A stretch of 64,000 bases of DNA. It comes from Streptomyces violaceusniger (GTDB lineage Bacteria > Actinomycetota > Actinomycetes > Streptomycetales > Streptomycetaceae). The notes beneath the pieces are model-generated. The model was not told the DNA's origin and did not search any database. It saw only the letters and a program-made list of their open reading frames with translations. The stretch's first letter is position 1. The number at the start of each line of letters is the position of its first letter. The stretch spans positions 8,308,001 through 8,372,000 of the forward strand of contig BJHW01000001.1 of assembly GCA_005405945.1 (NCBI GenBank). The letters are read 5' to 3'. The translations under genes and the position numbers were made by a program. Below, piece by piece: positions 26,647 through 34,614 of the stretch.

Positions 26647-27027
26647 GACATCCCCTTATGCCCTGGTGGCGGACCGTCCCGCCACTCGTGGACGACGCTA
26701 GGCCGTGGCGTCGGGCCGACCCATCCTGCTGACCGGTGAACCGTCGGGTGGTTCCCTCCAACCGTGGAAGGGGGGACAGCCCTACCCTCCCTGATGCCGG
26801 CCCCTTACACGCAAAGGGCGTTGACCTCGAGGTCGGGAAGCGGTCGAAGCGGAGAACGTTGCCTATGTCACACCTTGGTGGGGATCTTGAATTGACCCGT
26901 ACTCATCAGTCAGGGTTTTGTCAGAACCGGAGTGGCCCCAACACACTCCGGATCGGCCGCACTTGAGGGATCGGACGCGATCCGGGGTGCGGATTCCCCC
27001 ACAACCGCACGAGGAGGAACCCTCGTC
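26647..27027. other. Divergent control region between MMPL and protease genes
   Basis: 381 bp without a credible gene. GTGGCGG (26666-26672) and CCGCCAC (26679-26685) form a dyad with a 6-bp spacer just upstream of the MMPL start, resembling a TetR-type operator. A second palindrome GACCTCGAGGTC is at 26823-26834. TTGACC at 26892 may be the protease -35, but the -10 is unclear. Confidence 0.4.
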
Positions 27028-28248
27028 ATGGCAGTTCACAAGCAGCGCAACGCGCGTCGACTCGGTCTGGCCATAGCCGCCGCGACCGCCGTCACCGCCG
27101 GTGTCTTCGTGGCCGTTCCGGCCGGCGCCACCACCGCACAGCCCGCCGAGGGCACCGTCTACGGCACCCAGGCGAAGAACGCCGTGGACGGCAGCTACAT
27201 CGTCATGCTCAAGGGCGGCAAGAGCGTCAAGGCCGCCGCCGAGGGCAAGGACCTCGCCGAGCAGTACGGTGGCAAGCTGCGCCGCAGCTACGACTCCGCC
27301 ATCAACGGCTTCTCGGCCAGCGGGCTGTCCGACACCGAGGCCAAGCGGCTGGCCGCCGACCCGTCGGTCGCCAAGGTGGTCCAGAACCACCGCTACACCA
27401 TCAAGGGCACCCAGGAGAACCCGCCGTCGTGGGGCCTGGACCGGATCGACCAGGAAGACACCCAGGGCGACAAGAAGTACGCCTACCCCGACAGCGCGGG
27501 TGAGGGCGTCACCGCGTACGTCATCGACACCGGTGTCCGCACCAGCCACAAGGACTTCGAGGGCCGCGCCACGTCCGGCTTCGACGCGGTCGACAACGAC
27601 GACAGCGCCGATGACGGCAACGGCCACGGCACCCATGTGGCCGGCACCATCGCCGGTGCCGAGCACGGCGTCGCCAAGAAGGCCAAGATCGTCGCGGTGC
27701 GGGTGCTGGACGACCAGGGCTCCGGCACCACCGAGCAGGTCGTCGCGGGCATCGACTGGGTCACCGAGAACCACGAGGGCCCGTCCGTCGCCAACATGAG
27801 CCTGGGCGGCACCCCCGACGAGGCCCTCGACGCGGCCGTGCAGAAGGCCATCGACTCCGGTGTCACCTTCGGCGTGGCGGCGGGCAACGAGTCGGCCGAC
27901 GCCAACCAGAGCTCTCCCGCCCGGGTGAAGGACGCGATCACGGTCGCCTCCAGCACCGACCAGGACGAGCAGTCCGACTTCTCCAACTACGGCGACGTGG
28001 TGGACATCTACGCCCCCGGCTCGGACATCACCTCCGACTGGAACACCGGCGACGACGCCACCAACACCATCTCCGGCACGTCGATGGCCACCCCGCACGT
28101 CGTGGGCGCCGCCGCCGTCTATCTCAGCGGCCACCAGGACGCCAAGCCGGCCGACGTGGCCAAGGGGCTGACGGACGGCGCCACCGCCGACAAGATCTCC
28201 AACCCGGGCGAGGGCACCCCGAACAAGCTGCTGAAGGTCGTCGAGTAA
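27028..28248 (+). CDS. Secreted subtilisin-like serine protease (S8) with I9 propeptide
   Basis: Extracellular protease of 406 residues. The ATG at 27028 follows GAGGAGG and starts a signal peptide ending VPAGATTA. Residues about 53-125 are an inhibitor-I9 propeptide (GSYIVMLKGG to VVQNHRYTIKG) that is removed on maturation. The proteinase K-like catalytic domain has Asp167 (YVIDTGV), His200 (GHGTHVAGT), oxyanion Asn286 (AAGNES) and Ser352 (GTSMATPH). There is no C-terminal P-domain. A strong terminator follows 28 bp after the stop. Streptomyces use such proteases for protein scavenging and during differentiation. Confidence 0.93.
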   Translation: MAVHKQRNARRLGLAIAAATAVTAGVFVAVPAGATTAQPAEGTVYGTQAKNAVDGSYIVMLKGGKSVKAAAEGKDLAEQYGGKLRRSYDSAINGFSASGLSDTEAKRLAADPSVAKVVQNHRYTIKGTQENPPSWGLDRIDQEDTQGDKKYAYPDSAGEGVTAYVIDTGVRTSHKDFEGRATSGFDAVDNDDSADDGNGHGTHVAGTIAGAEHGVAKKAKIVAVRVLDDQGSGTTEQVVAGIDWVTENHEGPSVANMSLGGTPDEALDAAVQKAIDSGVTFGVAAGNESADANQSSPARVKDAITVASSTDQDEQSDFSNYGDVVDIYAPGSDITSDWNTGDDATNTISGTSMATPHVVGAAAVYLSGHQDAKPADVAKGLTDGATADKISNPGEGTPNKLLKVVE

Positions 28249-28275
28249 GTCCCCTACGGGTGACGTGATATCGGC

Positions 28276-28322
28276 CCCAGGGGCGCAGCCGGGCGGCGAA
28301 ACCAACCGGCTGCGCCCTTGGG
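28276..28322 (+). terminator. Stem-loop terminator after the S8 protease
   Basis: A 12-bp perfect core (28281-28292 with 28306-28317), extendable to about 17 pairs with one G-T, starting 28 bp after the stop codon. Confidence 0.75.
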
Positions 28323-28373
28323 CGTTCACGCCTCGCGTCTTCGTCTTCCAGCCGGAGGGCCGGGCACCGGGCC

Positions 28374-28960
28374 TCAGCCCTCCAGCTCGCGGCGTACGGC
28401 GTCGAGATCCAGTTCGACGGTGAACTCTCCGGCGACGTCGACGGATGCCTTGCCTGTGATGGCGGCCGCCTCGCGGTAGGTGTCTCCGTCCAACTCGTGC
28501 ACCACCACGCACAGGTCTGGTTCCATCTCGACCCGCCAATAGGCGGGTACCTTCGCCTGGGCGTAGAGCGCGGGTTTGAGGATGCGGTCGGCGGCTCGGT
28601 TGAACGGCGACACGATTTCACCCAGAAGCAGGGCCGCATCGAGGGGCGCGGCCAGTGTGCCGCGTGGGACGGCGGCGCGGTCTACGACGGCGATGTCGGG
28701 AATGAACAGTCTGGCTTCCCCCGTCACGTTCACCGCTTCCCCGAGCGGAACGGCGCGCCCGACCGGGCCAGGGCGGCCTTGATCTGACTGTGCAATTCGG
28801 AGGACACCGTCTGGTGGTCCCAGTCGGGAGCAGGGGACATCATGAGGACACCGTCCACGAGTTCGAAGCGGGCGCGTGCCGGATGCTCCGGGAGTGCAAG
28901 GACGTCCTCGACCGTCCAGGGGCCTTCGTGATCGTCGACTCGCGTCTCAGCGACGCTCAT
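28374..28960 (-). CDS. Uma2 family (DUF820) endonuclease-fold protein, frame broken near 28739
   Basis: Restriction-endonuclease-fold protein of about 195 residues, a family greatly expanded in Streptomyces with no settled role. The N-terminal part from ATG 28960 (MSVAETRVDDHEGPWTVEDVLALPEHPARARFELVDG) has the conserved ELVDG, then ALARSGAPFRSG. Adding one base to the C4 run 28739-28742 continues with EAVNVTGEARLFIPDIAVVDRAA, where PDIAVVD holds the catalytic Asp, followed by LLLGEIVSPFNRAADR and AYWRVEME. GTG codons at 28969/28972 nearer an AGGAGG are possible alternative starts. The role is unknown. Confidence 0.8.
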
Positions 28961-29124
28961 GATCGCCACCACCGCCTCCTCGTGTGTTCCTTGGCTCCAG
29001 CATGGCACGCAGCTCTGACGACCGCCGACACTTCCAGTGCGCGCCGTGAGGCGGGGCCAGAAGGGGCGAATGTCACCCACAGGAGTGATCCGAACACTGA
29101 GCGATGACGAGGGAGGGCGTCCCG

Positions 29125-30678
29125 CTACGGCAGTACCTGGACCGTGTCGCCCACCGCGCGTTCGCCCGTCGCGTCGGAGGTGACGTTGGCGAGACGGCCG
29201 TTCACGGCCATGGCGGTGGAGCCGCCGCCGTCCAGGTTGAGGGCCTGGACGGCGCCCAGGGAGCGCATGAAGCGGGCGGCCTCCTCCAGGGTGAAGCCCT
29301 CGCTCACACCCGGCTGCCGACCGTCCACCGTGGCCAGGATCAGCCGCCCCTTCGCGTCGAGCCCGGCCATCGTGCGGGGCTGCCGGACGTTCGACCAGGC
29401 GTAGCCGAAGGAGAGGTTCTTCGGGTCGAGGGTGCCTTCGGTGGCGGCGTCGATGGCGATGCGGCCGTCCTTCACCAGAGTGGGGGCGGCGCTGACGATG
29501 CTGTCGTCGGCGTCGAGCCGGACCCGGCGGCCGGCGGTGTCCCGGACGACCTCTTCCAGCGCGATCCGCTCGCCCTGCCGGGCGTGGGCCGTCAGCCAGT
29601 CGGACGCGGCGCCGATGCCCTGGAGCACGGAGCCCCCGGCCGGGACCGTGCCGCCGCGCGGGCCGGTGGAGACCACACGGCCGTCGGCGTCGAGCACCAC
29701 CTGGGTACCGGGCCCGGCGGGCAGCGCGGCGCGGAACCTCGGTGTGAACTTCACGAGGTCGTCGGCCTCGGAGCAGGTCAGGTCCTGCCGGGGCAGTTCG
29801 GTCGGAGTGGCACCGGGGCGCCCGCAGTTGCGCACCTTGCCGGGCACCCGGTTGATGCCCTGCACCGCGTACGTGGACGATCCAGCCCGCGCGGTGACCG
29901 TGCTGGTCAGATCGGCGATACGGGCGTGCCGGCCGCCGTCCGCGAGGATCAGCGCGGCCCGCGAACCGGCGGCCATCGACTCCAACTCGCCCTCGTACGC
30001 GGCGATTCCGGCCATCGTGCCCTGGACGCCGTCGGCGTCGGAGGTGACGAAGAAACCACCGTTGACGGCGACCAGGGAGTGGCGCTTCGCCGCGACCGAA
30101 GAGGTCTTCTCGCGGTCCGCCACGCTGACGTCGTGCGTGGCCGCCACGGTGCCGGTGAACCGGGCCGGGTCGATCACCGCCACATGTACGCTCTCCCGGT
30201 CCGCGGGCCGCTGCCCGTCGTAGCCGGTCCACTCCGCAACCACCGAGAACCCGGCCGCGGCGACCTTCTCGCGTGCGCCCTGGGCGTCGCCGGAGGTGCC
30301 GTACGAGCCCACCCGCACCCGCCACCCCATGGTGCCGTGCGGGGTATCCGCGTAGGCGGGCCACGCCACCCGCTCGACCCGCGGCTCGAACCCGGCGTCG
30401 CGCAGCCGCCCCGCCGTGGCGTCCGCCCAGGACCGGTCGCCCAGCGGCGCGGAGCCGGGCCCCTGCACAGTGACCGTCCAGCTCGGCTTGGCGTCCGCGT
30501 CCCGAAGAACCCCGGCCCGCACCCGCACCCCCGGGGCCACCGCCTCCGTCGTCCAGGATCCGGTGTCCGGCGCCGCCTGCGCCGGGGGATGGACGGCCAC
30601 CAGTACGACGGCGGCCCCCAGCGCGGCCCCCATCCGGGTGCCCAGGCCCCGGCGGACAGTGCTCTCTTCGTTGCGCAT
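29125..30678 (-). CDS. Secreted phosphodiester glycosidase (NAGPA) family protein with SPOR-like repeats
   Basis: Exported protein of 517 residues. The start at 30678 (MRNEESTVRRGLGTRMGAALGAAVVLVAVH) gives a signal peptide with cleavage after PPAQA; an upstream frame to 30810 is basic and non-homologous. Residues about 60-190 hold two SPOR/peptidoglycan-binding-like segments (SWTVTVQGPG, GWRVRVGSYGTSGDAQGAREKVAAAGF). Residues about 210-517 form the NAGPA domain: SLVAVNGGFFVTSD, VQGINRVPG, GRLILATVDGRQPG and ALNLDGGGSTAMAVNG. Homologues cleave phosphodiester-linked sugars; here a cell-wall or teichoic acid target is likely. It overlaps no neighbour and reads away from the STM4015 gene. Confidence 0.85.
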   Translation of the reverse strand: MRNEESTVRRGLGTRMGAALGAAVVLVAVHPPAQAAPDTGSWTTEAVAPGVRVRAGVLRDADAKPSWTVTVQGPGSAPLGDRSWADATAGRLRDAGFEPRVERVAWPAYADTPHGTMGWRVRVGSYGTSGDAQGAREKVAAAGFSVVAEWTGYDGQRPADRESVHVAVIDPARFTGTVAATHDVSVADREKTSSVAAKRHSLVAVNGGFFVTSDADGVQGTMAGIAAYEGELESMAAGSRAALILADGGRHARIADLTSTVTARAGSSTYAVQGINRVPGKVRNCGRPGATPTELPRQDLTCSEADDLVKFTPRFRAALPAGPGTQVVLDADGRVVSTGPRGGTVPAGGSVLQGIGAASDWLTAHARQGERIALEEVVRDTAGRRVRLDADDSIVSAAPTLVKDGRIAIDAATEGTLDPKNLSFGYAWSNVRQPRTMAGLDAKGRLILATVDGRQPGVSEGFTLEEAARFMRSLGAVQALNLDGGGSTAMAVNGRLANVTSDATGERAVGDTVQVLP

Positions 30679-30854
30679 GACCGGCAGTCCAGTGCCGGCC
30701 GGGGGCCGGTACGGCACGCGCGGAGGGCGCCCTGCGGAACGTACGGTGAACGGGCGGGGCGGGGGTAGGCCGGGGGCCTTGTCGGAGGGTGCTGGTAGAA
30801 CATGGCGCACAGCTGTTGGGACACGGAAGCCTCGGGAGCCTGCTCTTGTCGTAT

Positions 30855-31796
30855 GTGCAACACGCCCAGAACTTCTACGGGTTGCCGGTGCTGACCGTTC
30901 CGCCGTACACCCCCGCCACGCTGCTGCCCGATGCCGCTTCCGTGGCCTGGCGTCTTCAGACCGGGCCGTACGCGACGGACGAGGACGCCGAGGACTGCTG
31001 GGAGCGGTTCACCAGCACGGTGGAGCTGGAGAAGGTGCGGGCGCTGGTCCTGGGCCACGGCATGGACGGCGTGTCCCGGCTCACCGACCTGAGGTCCCGG
31101 CTGACCGGACTCGAAGCGCTCTTCCTCGGCGACATGGAGGACGAGGAGGAGATGATCTCCACCATCGACCAGTCCGATCTGGCGCCGCTTCTGGAGGCGT
31201 TCCCCGGGTTGCGGGAGCTCGTCGTCCGTGGTGGTGACGGGCTGGACTTCCCCGTCACCGGGCACGCGGGGCTGCGGGCGCTGCGCGTCGAGTCCGGTGG
31301 GCTGCCGCCGGAGGCGGCGGCGCACATCGCGGCCGCCGATCTGCCCTCGCTGGAGCGGCTGGAGCTGTGGCTGGGCGACGACGACTACGGGGGCGGCACC
31401 ACCGTCGAGCAGCTCGCCCCGCTCCTCGCGGGTGACCGCAAGCCCGCGCTGCGCCACTTGGGGCTGCAGAACAGCCCCATCCAGGACGAGCTGGCCGCCG
31501 CGCTGGCCTCCGCGCCGGTCGTGCCGCAACTCACCTCGTTGAGCCTGGCCATGGGCACGCTCTCGGACGAGGGCGCGGAGGCGCTGCTGCACGGGCAGCC
31601 GCTCACCCACCTCGAGGAGCTCGACCTTTCGCACCACTTCCTCAGCGAGGCCATGATGCTGCGGATATGGACGGCGCTGGAGCCCGCGGGGGTCCGGGTG
31701 AACCTGCGCGGGAGGCAGGAGGAGGACGACGAGGGCTGGGGGGACGAGGACGACGAGTACGAGGGAAGCGGCCGCTATATCGCGGTGGCCGAATGA
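30855..31796 (+). CDS. STM4015 family leucine-rich-repeat protein
   Basis: Cytoplasmic LRR-like protein of about 313 residues. The GTG at 30855 (VQHAQNFYGLPVLTVP) fits where similarity begins; the open frame goes back to 30789, and neither start has a clear Shine-Dalgarno. Seen: VAWRLQTGPYATDEDAEDCWERF, VRALVLGHGM, then repeats such as LRELVVRGGDGL, LRALRVESGGL, LERLELWLG, LRHLGLQNSPIQDELA, LTSLSLAMGTLSDEGAEALL and LEELDLSHHFLSEAMM. The acidic tail EEDDEGWGDEDDEYEG is unusual. Family members sit in STM4011-4016 operons in other bacteria; those partners are absent here. It is probably cotranscribed with the next gene, 38 bp away. Confidence 0.75.
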   Translation: MQHAQNFYGLPVLTVPPYTPATLLPDAASVAWRLQTGPYATDEDAEDCWERFTSTVELEKVRALVLGHGMDGVSRLTDLRSRLTGLEALFLGDMEDEEEMISTIDQSDLAPLLEAFPGLRELVVRGGDGLDFPVTGHAGLRALRVESGGLPPEAAAHIAAADLPSLERLELWLGDDDYGGGTTVEQLAPLLAGDRKPALRHLGLQNSPIQDELAAALASAPVVPQLTSLSLAMGTLSDEGAEALLHGQPLTHLEELDLSHHFLSEAMMLRIWTALEPAGVRVNLRGRQEEDDEGWGDEDDEYEGSGRYIAVAE

Positions 31797-31834
31797 CCCT
31801 CCGACCCGATCCCGTCGCTTCCGAAAGGTCCATC

Positions 31835-32956
31835 ATGCCGAACAGCACCGAACCGCTCACCCGCATCCGCATCGGACGTGACGTCTCCTGGATCGAGCCC
31901 GCCCGGCGGGTGCCCTACGGACACGTTCTGTACGCCGCCGCCTCGTTGGGGCGCGGCCCCGCCGCCGTCGTGTCGGAACTGACCGCACTCGGCTTCGCCG
32001 ACATCGAGCTTCCCGAAGTTCCGCTGCCCCTCACGGTGGACCCGGACGACGCGCTGCTGCCCAAGGCGGATACGTACAACCTCTCGTGGCTCGAGGTCGG
32101 CACGCCCGTGCCACTGCGGCATCTGCTCGCCGCGGCGGGTCGGCAGGGCCTGAGCCCCGCCGATGCCGCACGGCGGCTGACCGCCTTGGGCTGGACGGTC
32201 CCGGCCTCTCATCCGCTGCCCGAGACCCCGGACCCCCGGGACATCGTGCTGATCCGCACCGACCCCCGGGGCAATGGGGAGTGGCTGGACTGGGGCGGGG
32301 AGGCGTCGAGCGGGCATGTGCGCAAGGTGGCCAGGACGCTGCGGTGCAACCCGCACACCGTCGCCACGCGCCTGATCGCGCTCGGCATCCGGCTGCCGTA
32401 CACCCCCGAACCCGCTGACGAGCGGATCCTGGAGGACCCCGAGGGGGCCCTCGGGCACGTCCTCACCGTCGCCCAGGAGACCGGCCGCCGCCCTGCGGAC
32501 ATCGTCGCCCGCCTGTCGGAGCTGGGCGCTTCCCGCCCGGGGACCGTGCCCGACGTCCGGGAGCCGGACGACCTGGTCATCCTGAGCGAAAACCTCGACG
32601 GCCGAGCCCCCTGGCTGGAGCGGAACAACGTGGTGGGGGTGCGGTTGCACCACATCCTGCGCGCCGCCCTCGCCACGCGCCGGAGCCCCGCGGACATCGC
32701 CGAACGCCTGGACACACTGGGCCACTGGCTCCACGAGAACGCGAACGTCCCCGCCACCGCGGACGAAGAGGACATCCGCCTCTTGGCCACCGTCGACCGC
32801 TCCTTCCTCGACGGCGTCCACCTTGAACACGTCCTCCACAGCGCGAGCCGCACCGGCAGAAGCCCGGCGGACGTCGCCGCACGGCTGACCGCCCTGGGCT
32901 ACCGGCTGCCCGACGAGGTGGACTACCCGGAGGTGCGAGGCGCGGTGCGCGGCTGA
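31835..32956 (+). CDS. Six-repeat wHTH-like protein of unknown function
   Basis: Protein of 373 residues from the ATG at 31835 (GAAAGG upstream). Six copies of a roughly 35-residue helical unit occur at about residues 26-60, 92-125, 157-190, 203-235, 267-300 and 328-360, of the type H-h-L-x-x-A-x-x-x-x-R-x-P-A-D-I-A-x-R-L-x-x-L-G. They are separated by acidic linkers with DPDDALL or DPRDIVLI-like strands. The unit resembles small winged-helix repeats annotated in Streptomyces as wHTH domains accompanying Hsp90-like or NTPase conflict proteins (from memory). No such partner is adjacent. Likely in operon with the STM4015 gene; possibly an adaptor in a signalling or defence complex. Confidence 0.6.
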   Translation: MPNSTEPLTRIRIGRDVSWIEPARRVPYGHVLYAAASLGRGPAAVVSELTALGFADIELPEVPLPLTVDPDDALLPKADTYNLSWLEVGTPVPLRHLLAAAGRQGLSPADAARRLTALGWTVPASHPLPETPDPRDIVLIRTDPRGNGEWLDWGGEASSGHVRKVARTLRCNPHTVATRLIALGIRLPYTPEPADERILEDPEGALGHVLTVAQETGRRPADIVARLSELGASRPGTVPDVREPDDLVILSENLDGRAPWLERNNVVGVRLHHILRAALATRRSPADIAERLDTLGHWLHENANVPATADEEDIRLLATVDRSFLDGVHLEHVLHSASRTGRSPADVAARLTALGYRLPDEVDYPEVRGAVRG

Positions 32957-32979
32957 CGCCGTTGGTGCCGGTCTCGTGG

Positions 32980-33183
32980 CTACCGCCCGAGGCGGTCGAG
33001 CGCCCCTGCCTTGACGGCGCGTATGAAGGTTCTGAGTCCGCCCGGTGTGGTGGTGAGGATGTCGGCGGGGGTGTCGCTTTCTCGAAGCTTGATCTTGCCG
33101 TCGACGGGGAGGAGTTCGACGCAATGGTTGTCCTCCCCGTTGCCGGAGAACGAAGACTTGCGCCACGTGGCCGGGCTCGACAT
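32980..33183 (-). CDS. DUF397 domain protein, partner of the Scr1-type regulator
   Basis: Small protein of 67 residues (MSSPATWRKSSFSGNGEDNHCVELL, then KLRESDTPADILTTTPGGLRTFIRAVKAG), a textbook DUF397 sequence with the WRKSSFS opening and the IRAVKAG-like end. Such proteins are nearly always encoded next to an Scr1-type HTH protein and bind it as in the BldB/WhiJ-like systems. Here only 2 bp separate it from the HTH gene upstream, so they form an operon. Confidence 0.92.
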   Translation of the reverse strand: MSSPATWRKSSFSGNGEDNHCVELLPVDGKIKLRESDTPADILTTTPGGLRTFIRAVKAGALDRLGR

Positions 33184-33185
33184 GG

Positions 33186-34043
33186 TTACCTCTCTCGTAT
33201 TTCCTGTGCGATGCGGTGGATGAAATCCCGAGACGCCCTTACCGCGAGGGAAGAAGCCTCGGCCTTGTCCAGTAGTGCGCGGTATCTCGTGAGTTCTGAC
33301 TCCGCGTCCATCCAGAACGAGCCGTGCATGGCATCGATCTGCGCGGTATCGAGCTTGGGAACGGGCCCGCCGACGTAGAGCATGGAGTTTCCGGCTCCGC
33401 CGAAGCCGTCCACATCAAAAGGGATCACCCTGACGGTGACGTTCGGGCGCTCCGACTGTTCCAGGATGAAGGCGAGTTGCTCGCGTGCGACCTTCCGGTC
33501 GGCTACGCGTGTGCGCAGGACGCTTTCGTGAATCAACGCCGAGAACGCGATCGCCGAGTCCTGGGACAACACCTCCCGCCGCCGTACGCGGAAGGCGACC
33601 AACGCGTCGAGATGTTGTGGCGGTAGCGGAGGAACGGCGTAGGCCATGAGCGCCCGGATGTACGCCTCGGTCTGCAGGAGTCCCGGGACGTAGGAGGCTT
33701 GAAGCATGCGCATGTAGGTTGCGTGGTGTTCCAACTCGGCAAGGTCCAGTGCGCCATGCGCGAGAAGGCCCCGGTACTCCTCCCACCATCCCTTGCCACG
33801 CTCACCCGCCATGGCAACCAGTGCGTCGATCAGCGCGGTGTCGAAGCAAGCGTATTGAGAGGCCATATAGCGCAGCCGTGCTTCGCTGATCCCGGCCTTG
33901 CCCGCTTCGACCTGACTCATCTGGATGGGGTTCGTACCGATCAGCTCGGCCGCCCGGCGGGCGGTCACACCAGCCGCTTCGCGCATCTTGCGCAACTCAG
34001 CGCCGAGTCGGCGCTGTCGTGCTGTGGGCTGACTTCTCGGCAT
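33186..34043 (-). CDS. XRE-family HTH regulator with Scr1 (DUF5753) domain
   Basis: DNA-binding regulator of 285 residues. The ATG at 34043 follows GGAGGAGAAGAG. The N-terminal HTH (RRLGAELRKMREAAGVTARRAAELIGTNPIQMSQVEAGKAGI) leads to the Scr1 ligand-sensor-like domain: MRMLQASYVPGLLQTEAYIRALM, FRVRRREVL, LIHESVLRTRV, ERPNVTVRVIPFDVDGFGGAGNSMLY. This WhiJ-like family regulates development or antibiotic genes with its DUF397 partner. It is divergent from a 108-residue gene that often accompanies this pair. An AT-rich stretch (34119-34143) in the divergent region is a candidate operator. Confidence 0.9.
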   Translation of the reverse strand: MPRSQPTARQRRLGAELRKMREAAGVTARRAAELIGTNPIQMSQVEAGKAGISEARLRYMASQYACFDTALIDALVAMAGERGKGWWEEYRGLLAHGALDLAELEHHATYMRMLQASYVPGLLQTEAYIRALMAYAVPPLPPQHLDALVAFRVRRREVLSQDSAIAFSALIHESVLRTRVADRKVAREQLAFILEQSERPNVTVRVIPFDVDGFGGAGNSMLYVGGPVPKLDTAQIDAMHGSFWMDAESELTRYRALLDKAEASSLAVRASRDFIHRIAQEIRER

Positions 34044-34118
34044 GCTCTCTTCTCCTCCAGGCTGTTCGGCAGTCTGCCGTGCGCGACGACGCAGGTCCAA
34101 CGCCCCGTAGCTGCGAGC

Positions 34119-34143
34119 ATAAGTTGTGTCAGCATAACCTTAT
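34119..34143. promoter_or_regulatory. AT-rich imperfect dyad in the Scr1 divergent promoter
   Basis: A 25-bp segment beginning ATAAG and ending CTTAT, much more AT-rich than its surroundings, lies between the Scr1-type regulator and the 108-residue gene. It probably contains -10 elements and the regulator's own binding site. Confidence 0.4.
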
Positions 34144-34234
34144 GCCCTACTGTGAGTGACGCGCTCATCACGTAGTGGTGGTCGGTCGCCGGAAGCGTAT
34201 CTGCCCCTTCATGCCTGCTCTCTCGGAGGTCCAC

Positions 34235-34561
34235 ATGCAGACACCGGACACCTCGGAACCCTTCGACAAGGAACTCTGCGACCTCGTCCTCGCCATCGCG
34301 CCCAGGCTCTTCGCCGTCGTCCAGGAGTGCGAAGTGCGGCCCGGGCTGAAAGACGGGTGTGTCGCGGCGTGGGGGGTGGTCTTCGGCGAGGGGCCCGTCC
34401 ACGTGATCACGGCCGACGGCACAGGCCAGATGGTCCTCAACTCGCCGGAGCGGGCGCTTCGATGGTTCACGCGACGCAGCGGTGAGGACGGCGTGACAGC
34501 ACGGCTGGTGTGGCTCAGCCGGTCGGGGAGCGCCGCGCTCGATCATGCCGAGGCCGCTTGA
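34235..34561 (+). CDS. Small conserved protein beside the Scr1/DUF397 pair
   Basis: 108 residues from the ATG at 34235, preceded by CGGAGG. Sequence features: MQTPDTSEPFDKELCDLVLAIAPRLFAVVQE, CVAAWGVVFGEG, VHVITADGTGQMVLNSPERALRWF and VTARLVWLSRSG. A predicted alpha-beta fold with no catalytic signature. From memory, similar short proteins often lie divergent from Scr1-type regulators, so it is probably a regulated target or third component of that locus. It ends 54 bp before the PtuA-like gene in the same direction, so shared transcription is possible. Confidence 0.65.
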   Translation: MQTPDTSEPFDKELCDLVLAIAPRLFAVVQECEVRPGLKDGCVAAWGVVFGEGPVHVITADGTGQMVLNSPERALRWFTRRSGEDGVTARLVWLSRSGSAALDHAEAA

Positions 34562-34614
34562 CCATCGATAGTCTGCGCAGAGGCACTCGCTCCAGTCCGT
34601 AGGAGGGCACAGGC

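Noticed and set aside
30789-30855. Upstream ATG/GTG as start of the STM4015 gene
   Set aside because: The added residues are not like the family N-terminus and lie in the divergent promoter region.
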